From the NCBI GenBank assembly GCA_900542085.1, contig UQMK01000009.1, positions 1-64,000 on the forward strand: 64,000 bases of DNA, given 5' to 3'. A model generated the notes under the pieces. The model saw only the letters and a program-made list of their open reading frames with translations. It had not been told where the DNA came from and did no database searches. Numbering within the stretch: the first letter of the stretch is position 1; each line of letters begins with the position of its first letter. This stretch comes from an uncultured Collinsella sp. (GTDB lineage: Bacteria; Actinomycetota; Coriobacteriia; Coriobacteriales; Coriobacteriaceae). This document shows positions 1 to 8,920 of the stretch, piece by piece. The translations under genes and the position numbers were made by a program.

Positions 1-515
1 GTTTATCCTGACAGCGCCTTATCGGTCACCTTGCGGCAGGCAGCCATAACGGCAGAGGCGCCCTCGGGCGAGGAGCCCATGGCGGCACCGCCGGCGGCAA
101 TATTGGGGCAGCTGACGTTGATCTCGTAGCCGGCAGCCCAGGGGCACAGCTCGACATACATCTCGAGCGCGCGGACAAACTCCTCGACGGAGTGACCGGC
201 GACCTGGCAGATGACCTGACAACCGTCCTTGGAGAGCTGCTCGAGCCACGGACCGGACTCACGGGCAAAGGCGGCCACACCGGGGTTCTGAAGGCCCACG
301 GAGTTGATCATGCCGCCCGGGATCTCGGCCATGCGAGGCGCGGGATTGCCGGGCCAGGGCTCGGCAGCACAACCCTTGGTGGTGATGGCGCCCAGCTGGG
401 AGACATCAAAGAAGTTCTGGAACTGCCATCCGTAGCCAAAGGTACCGGCTGCGGTGTTGATGGGGTTCTGCATCTTGACGCCGCCGAAATCGACGGCCAT
501 GTTCACGGTACCCAC
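1..515 (-). CDS. pyrD: Dihydroorotate dehydrogenase catalytic subunit (PyrD, B type), truncated by window edge
   Basis: FMN-dependent oxidation of dihydroorotate to orotate in pyrimidine synthesis; the B type works with PyrK and passes electrons to NAD. Only the N-terminal ~171 residues are in the window; the C-terminus runs off the left edge. The visible part has the family opening (VDFGGVKMQNPI), the T-x-K-G stretch (ITTKGC) and EINVSCPN. The first possible start is GTG at 515, overlapping the pyrK stop by one base (TAGTG), which suggests translational coupling; an ATG five codons later is an alternative. It is the last visible gene of the pyr cluster. The family call is secure because PyrK lies directly upstream. 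Confidence 0.95.
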
Positions 516-1306
516 TAGAAGACCACCACCTTGGAAGCATCAAACACGGGGCCGCACATGCAGGCGCCCTTCATACCGTCGACCGTCTCGACATTGCAGG
601 TGTTGCAGGCGCCAAAGCCACAGCTCATCATGCGCTCGAGCGACACCTCGCAGTACGCACCGGCCTCGGCGGCAGCGGTGGCGACCTTCTTCATCATGAC
701 GGCGGGACCGCAGCTGGCAACGTAGTCGTAGCCACCCTCGCTAAGAAGCTCGGCGGCAGGATCGGTGCAGAAACCGTGCGTGCCGAGCGAACCGTCGTCG
801 GTGCACACGTCAACCGTATCGCACAGAGCGCGGAACTCATCGATGCCCACGGCCTTGGACGCGGTTCCAAAGCCCAGGCACACGTCGACGGCCACACCCT
901 GCTCGGCAAGCTTACCGGCAAGGCACAGCACGGGCGGAACACCGATGCCGCCCGCAACGAGCAGCGCCTTCCTGGTGCCCTCGGGCACCAGCCAGCCGCG
1001 GCCGCCAGGACCCAGCAGATTAGAGGTGGAGCCGGGGGCCATCTGCGACAGACGGCGGGTGTCGTCGCCCACGACGGCGTACCACAGCTCGACGGTGCCG
1101 GCCTGGGCGTCGGCGCGGTAGTAGCTCAGAGGCACGCGAAGCAGCGAGGACGCATCGCCGGGCACGGCGATGTTCACAAACTGACCGGGCTTGAGCGCAC
1201 TTGCAAGCTTGGGGGCCGAGATGACGAGCGAGAAGATGCCGTCGGCGATCTCCCGGTTCGAGACGACCTCGAAGTCGTGCATGCGTGCAGTGGAAGGTGT
1301 GGGCAT
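515..1306 (-). CDS. pyrK: Dihydroorotate dehydrogenase electron-transfer subunit PyrK
   Basis: 263 residues. FAD- and [2Fe-2S]-binding reductase partner of PyrD that links dihydroorotate oxidation to NAD reduction. An N-terminal FAD-binding beta barrel (LKPGQFVNIAV) is followed by an NAD-binding domain (LLVAGGIGVPPV) and a C-terminal cysteine cluster (C-GFGA-C-NT-C ... C) typical of PyrK. The ATG at 1306 is preceded by GGAG at a suitable distance; an ATG eight codons in is less well placed. It is separated from pyrC by 92 bases that contain a terminator-like hairpin, so pyrKD may be transcribed at a lower level than pyrRBC. Confidence 0.95.
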   Translation of the reverse strand: MPTPSTARMHDFEVVSNREIADGIFSLVISAPKLASALKPGQFVNIAVPGDASSLLRVPLSYYRADAQAGTVELWYAVVGDDTRRLSQMAPGSTSNLLGPGGRGWLVPEGTRKALLVAGGIGVPPVLCLAGKLAEQGVAVDVCLGFGTASKAVGIDEFRALCDTVDVCTDDGSLGTHGFCTDPAAELLSEGGYDYVASCGPAVMMKKVATAAAEAGAYCEVSLERMMSCGFGACNTCNVETVDGMKGACMCGPVFDASKVVVF

Positions 1307-1343
1307 AGACGCTCCAATCCCCCATGCGGTTGCATGGTCTAAA

Positions 1344-1378
1344 CGAATAGAAAGCGCGGCACCGCAAGGGCGCCGCGC
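1344..1378 (-). terminator. Terminator-like hairpin between pyrC and pyrK
   Basis: Arms at 1354-1360 and 1372-1378 (GCGCGGC/GCCGCGC) enclose a partly paired loop. On the minus strand the hairpin is followed by TTTCTATTC. The U tract is interrupted, so partial termination within the operon is the likeliest role. A smaller perfect hairpin (CCATGC/GCATGG, 1323-1338) follows just before the pyrK ribosome site. Confidence 0.5.
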
Positions 1379-1398
1379 ACAAAAGCGATAAGGCTATG

Positions 1399-2671
1399 CT
1401 AGCAGATGCAGCCGTCGGCAAGCGTCTGTTTACCGCCGACAAACACATCGGTGGCACGACCGGTAAGCGTGCGACCGGCGAAGCCGGAGTTCTCGGCACG
1501 CGACTCGTAACCGCCCTCGCCAACCGTCCAGGTTGCGGCGGGGTCGAACACGGTCAGGTCAGCAACGGAGCCCGCCTTGACCTGAACCTGGTCGAGGCCC
1601 AGGATCTCACGCGGTTTGATGGCCATGAGCTCGACCATGCGGCCCACGCTCATCTTGCCCGTGTTGACCAGCTCGGTGAGCACGAGCGACAGCGAGGTCT
1701 CGAGACCGATCATGCCAAAGGGCGCAAGCTCGAACTCGCGGGCCTTCTCCCACGGGGTGTGGGGAGCGTGATCGGTGACGATAACGTCGACGGTACCGTC
1801 GATGACACCCTGACGGATGGCCTCGGCGTCCTCGTCGGTGCGCAGCGGCGGATTGACCTTGAGCGAGGTGTTGTAGGTCTCGTCCAGGTCGTTCTCGGTC
1901 AGGAACATGTGGTGCGGGGTAGCCTCGCAGGTAACCTGAACGCCAGCGGCCTTACCGGCACGCACGATTTCCAGGCCATGGGCGGTGGAGATGTGCTGGA
2001 TGTGCAGCTTGGCACCGGTCAGCTTAGCGATCTCGATGTCGCGAGCGATCTGGAGCTCCTCGCCGGCAGCCGGCCAGCCCTCGAGAGCCAGACGGGTCGA
2101 GACCTTGCCCTCGTTGATCTGGCCGTGGCCGACCAGGTCCTCGTCCTGGCAGTGGCTCATAAATACCTTGCCGAACATCTTGCCGTAGTCCATGCAGCGA
2201 CGGAGCATGCCCGCGCCCTGCACGCCGCGACCGTCGTCGGTAAAGGCGACGGCGCCGTGGGCGACCATGTCGCCCATCTCGGACATGGCCTCGCCCTTAA
2301 GACCGCGGGTCATGGCGCCCGACGGATAGACGCGGCAGTGACCGACCTCGGCAGCGCGGGACTTGACGAACTCCACGACGGTGCCGTTATCGGTGACGGG
2401 ATCGGTGTTGGGCATGGCACACACGCCGGTAAAGCCGCCCTTGGCAGCTGCGCGGGTGCCGCTCTCGATGTCCTCTTTGACCTCGTAGCCGGGCTCGCGA
2501 AGGTGAACGTGCATATCCACCAGGCCGGGGACGAGGTACTTGCCGGAAAGGTCGCGGACCTCGGCTCCCTCGACGGCGAGATTCTCGCGGACCTCGGCGA
2601 TCTTGTCGCCGTCAATCAGGACGTCAACGACACCGTCAAGCTCGACGGACGGGTCGACGACGTGGGCATTC

Positions 2672-2688
<17 letters not shown>
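1399..2688 (-). CDS. pyrC: Dihydroorotase (PyrC)
   Basis: 429 residues. Zinc amidohydrolase that cyclises carbamoyl aspartate to dihydroorotate. Visible marks are the metal site VDMHVHLREPGYE near the N-terminus and the C-terminal TDHAPHTPWEKA. The frame stays open to 2844, but the ATG at 2688 begins the recognisable protein (MALLLKNAHVVDP); the longer reading runs inside pyrB and resembles nothing. The start overlaps the pyrB end by 17 bases, as expected for coupled operon genes. Length and motifs suit the class I (long) dihydroorotases found with PyrB in bacteria. Confidence 0.96.
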
Positions 2689-4217
<1,529 letters not shown>

Positions 4218-4244
4218 TCACATGTCTTGACTGCTGACACAGTC

Positions 4245-4286
4245 AAAAAAATAGATGCCCGACCGCTCAAAGCGGAACCAGACACC
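4245..4286 (-). terminator. Intrinsic terminator in the pyr leader (attenuator)
   Basis: On the minus strand an interrupted stem (4254-4286) with CCGCU-UUG-AGCGG at its tip is followed by a run of seven U at 4251-4245, about 40 bases before the pyrR start. No gene lies upstream on this strand for hundreds of bases, so it most likely terminates the pyr transcript itself. A second small hairpin (TTGACTG/CAGTCAA, 4227-4246) overlaps the U run and lies just before the ribosome site. Confidence 0.75.
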
Positions 4287-4331
4287 CACAGGAAGGGCTG
4301 CTCTTTGGCAGCTATGTAATTCCATGTGGGT
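4284..4331 (-). promoter_or_regulatory. Candidate PyrR-binding hairpin in pyr leader
   Basis: A lower stem (ACCCACA-U-GGAA with UUCC-UGUGGGU) carries an internal bulge and an upper stem GCUGC/GCAGC closing the hexaloop CAAAGA at 4302-4307. Known Bacillus PyrR-binding loops have a CAGAGA hexaloop in a bulged stem, so the architecture and five of six loop bases agree. It ends where the terminator stem begins. The match is by eye. Confidence 0.55.
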
Positions 4332-4360
4332 ATCTCGTACCCCTTTAATGGTCAAGGGAT

Positions 4361-4389
4361 AGTGTAGCCAACCTCAAGCTGAATTGCGA
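4361..4389 (-). promoter_or_regulatory. Possible pyr operon promoter
   Basis: Minus-strand TACACT (-10, 4361-4366) lies 17 bases from TCGCAA (4384-4389). The -10 is fair and the -35 poor. The position upstream of the attenuator hairpins is right. Confidence 0.3.
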
Positions 4390-4400
4390 GCATAAATACA

Positions 4401-4429
4401 GAGCATTCCGTAAACGGAGCCCAATGCTC
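4401..4429. repeat. Inverted repeat upstream of pyr leader
   Basis: GAGCATT and AATGCTC arms enclose a smaller CCG-TAAA-CGG hairpin. It lies between the divergent pyrR and rpmB promoters and could be an operator or a transcribed hairpin. No matching regulator is recognised. Confidence 0.4.
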
Positions 4430-4574
4430 AATAAACCTATATATATTTGTGGGACGAGCTTGAAAACGCACACACGAGCTGGCATAATCCCCTCTGCTGC
4501 ACGCAAATCGGATCTACGTCCAGGGCCGTGGCGTGGGCACTATCGCCAAAAGAGAAATATCTCTGTGTAGATTA

Positions 4575-4603
4575 CGCACAGGGAGCTGCTTCTGTGCTAT
4601 AGT
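4575..4603 (+). promoter_or_regulatory. Probable rpmB promoter with inverted repeat in spacer
   Basis: TATAGT at 4598-4603 lies 17 bases after CGCACA (4575-4580). The spacer is occupied by an inverted repeat GCACAG (4576-4581) / CTGTGC (4592-4597). This is the expected place for a repressor to act, but no known box was recognised. Confidence 0.5.
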
Positions 4604-4657
4604 TCAGGCTTGTTTGTTAACGCGACATGTTCGTTTGTCGCCCAAGGAGGGTCAGTT

Positions 4658-4846
4658 ATGTCCAAAGTTTGCGAAGTTTGCGGTAAGCACCCCGTTGCCG
4701 GTCGCTCCATCAGCCACTCTCACCGCGTCACCAACCGTAAGTTCCGCCCCAACATCCAGCGCGTCTACGTCGTCGTCGATGGTCACCGTCGCAAGATGAA
4801 CGTTTGCTCCACCTGCCTCAAGTCCGGCAAGGTTGCGCGCTCCTAA
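4658..4846 (+). CDS. rpmB: 50S ribosomal protein L28
   Basis: 62 residues. The ATG at 4658 follows a near-perfect AAGGAGG. Two CxxC pairs (CEVCGK and CSTCLK) mark the zinc-binding form of L28; the usual SHSHRVTNRKFRPN segment is present. An upstream in-frame start (4610) would precede the ribosome site and was not used. The gene is monocistronic, with its own promoter and a terminator 71 bases downstream. Confidence 0.96.
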   Translation: MSKVCEVCGKHPVAGRSISHSHRVTNRKFRPNIQRVYVVVDGHRRKMNVCSTCLKSGKVARS

Positions 4847-4917
4847 ATAAGGTCTTACCAACAAGTACCTCGGACTCTCCGGGTCAAAGACCTCGCGTTC
4901 ACATAGAACTTACCAAA

Positions 4918-4947
4918 GGCGCTCTCCCCTACGGAGGGCGCCTTTTT
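4918..4947 (+). terminator. rpmB terminator
   Basis: Ten-pair stem GGCGCTCTCC/GGAGGGCGCC with a five-base loop followed by TTTTT. Confidence 0.9.
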
Positions 4948-4952
4948 GCACT

Positions 4953-5036
4953 CATTGGGGACAGACTTACATGAGTGTTTTCACGCATTGGGGACAGACT
5001 TAGATGGGTGTTTTCACGCATTGGGGACAGACATGG
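4953..5036 (+). repeat. Tandem array of 33-bp REP-like unit (left)
   Basis: Units begin at 4953, 4986 and 5019 with CATTGGGGACAGACTTA; the first two are full 33-mers and the third stops after about 18 bases. Each full unit also carries a small GTG-TTTT-CAC hairpin. There are no spacers between units, which rules out a CRISPR array. Confidence 0.9.
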
Positions 5037-5075
5037 CGCCCGCATGCGGCGTCCCGATCGGCTCCGACCCCTACC

Positions 5076-5852
5076 TCACGCAGCCTCCTTCCAGCCTGCA
5101 GTGGCCTTGGTCACGCTTGTGGCGCCGATACCGGTGATACGGGCAATTTGCTTGACCGTGAGATGTGCCCGCCTGAGCCTCAGCAGGCAGGCATCGCGTT
5201 CGGGGCGTGGCAGGGCCTTGAGCAGCACAGGATCTATGCTCAGCAGGACATCGCGCGCAACGGAAAGAGCCTCCTCATCGGGGATCCGCCGGCGTGGAAG
5301 AACATCCACTGACCAGATGCGCCCGGCAACTTCCTCGAGATGCTCGCAATAGCAACGGGAGCCTCCGACAATATCGAGCATAGGGGCCGCATCACAGATG
5401 TCAAAGGGATCATAGCCAAGCTGATATGCCTTGTAGCTTGACCAGCGGTACGCCTCAAGTGAGTCGAGCGCACCTTTCACGGGATTGAGATGAATATAGT
5501 CGAGCAGCTGTACCGCCTGCGTGTCCGACTCAACCGCGACCCGCGAATAGCGATTATCAAACAGATGCCCCGTTCTCCCCGTTTTCCCATTGAAATACTT
5601 AGCATATGCCGTCAGCGCGCACTGCATTGCCTTTGAAAGGTTGTCAAATGGGTCATCAACCATCAAATGGAAGTGGTTGTCCATAAGGCACCAAGCCAAC
5701 ACCGCAACTTTATGGCGCGCAAACCTGTCCGAGATATCCGATAAGAAACGATAACGGTCGGAGTCATCTTCAAAAATAATCTGTTTGGAGTTGCCGCGGT
5801 CATAGATGTGGTAATAGCCGGTGATCGAAACGGCGCGGGCGCATCGGGGCAT
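5076..5852 (-). CDS. REP-associated tyrosine transposase (RAYT, Y1_Tnp/IS200-like)
   Basis: 258 residues. Single-strand transposase of the HUH Y1 class. The HUH motif is in MDNHFHLMV near residue 65; YAKYFNGKTGRTGHLFDNRYSR and DYIHLNPVKGAL are characteristic of the RAYT branch. The C-terminal 40 residues (LTVKQIARITGIGATSVTK) look like a DNA-binding helix-turn-helix. The ATG at 5852 has AAAGGAG seven bases upstream; an earlier in-frame TTG lies before that site and is rejected. The frame is intact, so the protein is probably functional. Confidence 0.9.
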   Translation of the reverse strand: MPRCARAVSITGYYHIYDRGNSKQIIFEDDSDRYRFLSDISDRFARHKVAVLAWCLMDNHFHLMVDDPFDNLSKAMQCALTAYAKYFNGKTGRTGHLFDNRYSRVAVESDTQAVQLLDYIHLNPVKGALDSLEAYRWSSYKAYQLGYDPFDICDAAPMLDIVGGSRCYCEHLEEVAGRIWSVDVLPRRRIPDEEALSVARDVLLSIDPVLLKALPRPERDACLLRLRRAHLTVKQIARITGIGATSVTKATAGWKEAA

Positions 5853-5978
5853 AAACTCTCCTTTCAAAGCTGTACAGGCAACACCTAAAAGGAGAGAAGC
5901 AACGCGAAATGCTGAGCCTGTAACTTATTTATATCCAATGAGCGGCAATAAGAGGCCCAGAACGGCAAAATGACAAAT

Positions 5979-6029
5979 CGATGTCTGTCCCAAATGAGTG
6001 AAAGCACTCAAGTAAGTCTGTCCCCAATG
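5979..6029 (-). repeat. REP-like units in opposite orientation (right)
   Basis: On the minus strand a full 33-bp unit (6029-5997, CATTGGGGACAGACTTA...) is followed by a partial one (5996-5979, CATTTGGGACAGACATCG). It mirrors the left array. Confidence 0.9.
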
Positions 6030-6062
6030 AGCGGGGCGATGCACTGGCAGATAGTTTTAGTT

Positions 6063-6090
6063 AAAACGTTTCATTTAATTGAAGCGTTTT
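6063..6090. promoter_or_regulatory. Inverted repeat / tandem operator-like boxes upstream of adhE
   Basis: AAAACGTTTCA (6063-6073) and TGAAGCGTTTT (6080-6090) form an inverted repeat with a 6-base gap. Each half also resembles a LacI/CcpA-family operator with a central CG (AAACGTTT, AAGCGTTT); the two centres are 18 bases apart. It lies about 50 bases upstream of the probable adhE -10. Function is inferred. Confidence 0.5.
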
Positions 6091-6134
6091 AGTGTGCCTT
6101 TTACAGGAATCTGACCGTTCGCCGAATAATTTCT

Positions 6135-6143
6135 TGCTATCAT
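6135..6143 (+). promoter_or_regulatory. Probable extended -10 of adhE promoter
   Basis: TGC-TATCAT at 6135-6143, about 40 bases before the start codon. No good -35 hexamer is visible, as is common with extended -10 promoters. Confidence 0.45.
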
Positions 6144-6183
6144 GCAAGGCGTAGGGTAAATCTCCGATCGCAAGGAGACACAA

Positions 6184-8832
6184 ATGGTGAAAAAGTCACC
6201 GGAAAACACTACTCCCGCAATTGTGGACAACGTAGAGGCGCTTGAGGCTAAGCTCGCTCAGATGCGAGAGGCCCAGGCGCTTTTTGCTACGTACACGCAG
6301 GAGCAGGTTGACAAGATCTTCTATGAGGCCGCCATGGCCGCCAACAAGGCTCGTATCCCGTTGGCGAAGATGGCCATCGAGGAGACCGGCCGCGGCGTTC
6401 TTGAGGACAAGGTCATCAAGAACCACTACGCCGCAGAGTACATCTACAACGCTTACAAGAACACCAAGACCTGTGGTGTCCTGGAGCGCGACGAGGCTTA
6501 CGGCATCACCAAGATCGCCGAGCCCATCGGCATCGTGGGCGCCGTCATCCCGACGACCAACCCCACCTCCACCGCGATCTTCAAGACGCTGATCAGCCTG
6601 AAGACCCGCAACGCCATCATCATCTCTCCGCACCCGGCTGCCGCCAAGTGCACCATCGCCGCCGCCAAGCTCGTGCTTGACGCCGCCGTCAAGGCCGGCG
6701 CTCCCGAGGGCATCATCGGCTGGGTCGATGTCCCCTCCATCGAGCTGACCAACATGGTCATGCGCGATGTCGACATCATCCTCGCCACCGGTGGCCCGGG
6801 CATGGTCAAGGCCGCCTACTCCTCGGGTAAGCCCGCCCTGGGCGTTGGCGCCGGTAACACCCCGGTCGTCATCGACGACACCGCCGACGTGCTGCTCGCC
6901 GTCAACTCCATCATCCACTCCAAGACCTTCGACAACGGCATGATCTGCGCTTCCGAGCAGTCCGTGACCGTCATCGACACCATCTATGACCAGGTCAAGG
7001 CCGAGTTCCAGAAGCGCGGCTGCTACTTCGTCAAGCAGGGTGCCGAGATGGAGGCCCTGCGTGCCGCCATGTTCAAGAACGGCGCTCTCGATCACCGTAT
7101 CCCCGGCATGGCTGCCGCCAAGATCGCCGAGCTCGCCGGCATCGAGGTTCCCGCCAAGACCAAGATCCTGATCGCCGAGGTCACCTCCACCGACCCCGCC
7201 AAGGAGGAGTTCTCCCACGAGAAGCTCTCCCCGGTCCTGGCCATGTACCACGCCAAGGACTTCCAGGAGGCCGTCGACAAGGCCGAGCACCTGGTGCTCG
7301 CCGGTGGCCCGGGCCACACTGCCTCTCTGTACGTGCACCCCGCCCAGGCCGAGAAGATCAGCCTGTTCGAGCACGTCATGAAGGCCTGCCGTATCGTCAT
7401 CAACACCCCGTCCTCGCACGGCGGCATCGGTGACCTGTACAACTTTGGCATGAAGCCGTCTCTGACCCTGGGCTGCGGCTCCTGGGGCGGCAACTCCGTC
7501 TCCGAGAACGTTGGGGTGAAGCACTTGATCAACGTTAAGACTGTGGCCGAGCGCCGTGAGAACATGCTGTGGTTCCGCGCTCCCGAGAAGGTCTACTTCA
7601 AGAAGGGTTCCACGCCCGTCGCCCTCGACGAGCTCGGTACCGTCATGGGCAAGAAGCGCGCCTTCATCGTCACCGACCAGTTCCTCTTCAAGAATGGCAA
7701 CACCCGCGCCATCGAGGCCAAGCTCGACGAGATGGGCATCGCCCACGACTGCTTCTACGACGTCGAGCCCGATCCGTCGCTGCAGTGCGCACGTCGCGGC
7801 GCCAAGCAGATGGCCCTCTTTGAGCCGGACGTCATCATCGCCGTCGGCGGTGGCTCCGCTATGGACGCCGGCAAGATCATGTGGATGATGTACGAGCACC
7901 CCGAGTGCAAGTTCGAGGACATGGCCATGGACTTCATGGACATCCGCAAGCGTATCTTCACCTTCCCCGAGATGGGCAAGAAGGCCTACTTCGTCGCCGT
8001 CCCGACCTCTTCGGGTACCGGCTCCGAGTGCACGCCGTTCGCCATCATCACCGACAAGGAGACCGGCATCAAGTGGCCGCTCGCCGACTACGCGCTGCTC
8101 CCCAACATGGCTATCGTCGACGCCGACAACTGCATGACCGCCCCGCGCGGCCTGACCGCTGCCTCCGGCATCGACGTCATGACCCACGCCATCGAGTCCT
8201 ACGTCTCCATCATGGCTTCCGACTACACCAAGGGCCTCTCCGAGCGCGCTGCCAAGCTCGTCTTCGAGAACCTGCCCTCCAGCTTCACGAACGGCGCCAA
8301 GGACCCGCATGCCCGCGAGGAGATGCACAACGCCTCCTGCATGGCCGGTATGGCCTTCGCCAACGCCTTCCTGGGCCTCAACCACTCCATGGCCCACAAG
8401 CTCGGCGCTTTCCATCACCTGCCCCACGGCCTCGCAAACGCCGTCATCCTGACCCGCGTTATGCGCTACAACGCCGCCGAGGCTCCCGTCAAGATGGGTA
8501 CCTTCTCCCAGTATCCTTACCCCAACGCGCTGCACAACTACGCCGAGATGGCCAAGTACTGCGGCATCGAGGGCAAGGACGACAAGGAGGTCTTCGAGAA
8601 CTTCATCACGAAGCTCGAGGAGCTCAAGGACTTCATCGGCGTCAAGAAGACCATCGCCGACTACGGTGTTGACGAGCAGTACTTCCTCGACACCCTCGAC
8701 GAGATGACCGAGCAGGCATTCAACGACCAGTGCACCGGCGCTAACCCGCGCTACCCGCTCATGAGCGAGATCAAGGAGCTCTACCTGGACGCCTACTACG
8801 GCCGCGAGCCCCAGGACTACGCCGTCTGCTAG
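6184..8832 (+). CDS. adhE: Bifunctional acetaldehyde-CoA / alcohol dehydrogenase AdhE
   Basis: 882 residues, full AdhE length. Reduces acetyl-CoA to acetaldehyde and then ethanol, regenerating NAD in fermentation. Residues 1-450 form the aldehyde dehydrogenase half with catalytic Cys255 (DNGMICASEQ) and PTTNPTSTAIFK; the second half is an iron-dependent alcohol dehydrogenase with GGGSAMDAGK, GIDVMTHAIESY and the metal-site histidines of NHSMAHKLG and HHLPHG. The ATG at 6184 has AAGGAG seven bases upstream. It has its own promoter region with operator-like repeats. Codon use is strongly biased, as for a highly expressed gene. Confidence 0.98.
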   Translation: MVKKSPENTTPAIVDNVEALEAKLAQMREAQALFATYTQEQVDKIFYEAAMAANKARIPLAKMAIEETGRGVLEDKVIKNHYAAEYIYNAYKNTKTCGVLERDEAYGITKIAEPIGIVGAVIPTTNPTSTAIFKTLISLKTRNAIIISPHPAAAKCTIAAAKLVLDAAVKAGAPEGIIGWVDVPSIELTNMVMRDVDIILATGGPGMVKAAYSSGKPALGVGAGNTPVVIDDTADVLLAVNSIIHSKTFDNGMICASEQSVTVIDTIYDQVKAEFQKRGCYFVKQGAEMEALRAAMFKNGALDHRIPGMAAAKIAELAGIEVPAKTKILIAEVTSTDPAKEEFSHEKLSPVLAMYHAKDFQEAVDKAEHLVLAGGPGHTASLYVHPAQAEKISLFEHVMKACRIVINTPSSHGGIGDLYNFGMKPSLTLGCGSWGGNSVSENVGVKHLINVKTVAERRENMLWFRAPEKVYFKKGSTPVALDELGTVMGKKRAFIVTDQFLFKNGNTRAIEAKLDEMGIAHDCFYDVEPDPSLQCARRGAKQMALFEPDVIIAVGGGSAMDAGKIMWMMYEHPECKFEDMAMDFMDIRKRIFTFPEMGKKAYFVAVPTSSGTGSECTPFAIITDKETGIKWPLADYALLPNMAIVDADNCMTAPRGLTAASGIDVMTHAIESYVSIMASDYTKGLSERAAKLVFENLPSSFTNGAKDPHAREEMHNASCMAGMAFANAFLGLNHSMAHKLGAFHHLPHGLANAVILTRVMRYNAAEAPVKMGTFSQYPYPNALHNYAEMAKYCGIEGKDDKEVFENFITKLEELKDFIGVKKTIADYGVDEQYFLDTLDEMTEQAFNDQCTGANPRYPLMSEIKELYLDAYYGREPQDYAVC

Positions 8833-8850
8833 TTTTTAGCACGGTTATTT

Positions 8851-8895
8851 GCGGCGGGGGTGCACGGGTGTACGCACGCCCCCGCCGTTGCTTCT
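8851..8895 (+). terminator. GC-rich hairpin after adhE
   Basis: CGGCGGGGGTGC pairs with GCACGCCCCCGCCG; the following TTGCTTCTAT is only moderately U-rich. It ends about 30 bases before the next start codon, so it may only reduce read-through into the downstream kinase gene. Confidence 0.55.
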
Positions 8896-8920
8896 ATCGC
8901 ATCGTTGAAAGGATGCAATC

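Larger units (their letters stand above)
4953..6029. mobile_element. REP/RAYT element (transposase gene framed by inverted repeat arrays)
   Basis: A minus-strand Y1-type transposase gene sits between two arrays of the same ~33-bp unit in opposite orientation. The left array (4953-5036) has two full units and a partial; the right array (5979-6029) has one full and one partial. Both arrays end toward the gene with a partial unit reading CATT-K-GGGACAGACAT. This arrangement is typical of REP-associated tyrosine transposases, which are usually stable single copies that mobilise short palindromic repeats. Exact borders are uncertain. Confidence 0.75.

Noticed and set aside
4953..5036. CRISPR-like tandem repeats
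   Set aside because: The units are directly adjacent with no unique spacers, and the opposed copies flank a RAYT gene, so REP units explain them.
6196..8535. 779-codon open frame opposite adhE
   Set aside because: Antisense of a strongly codon-biased gene; no recognisable domain or ribosome site.
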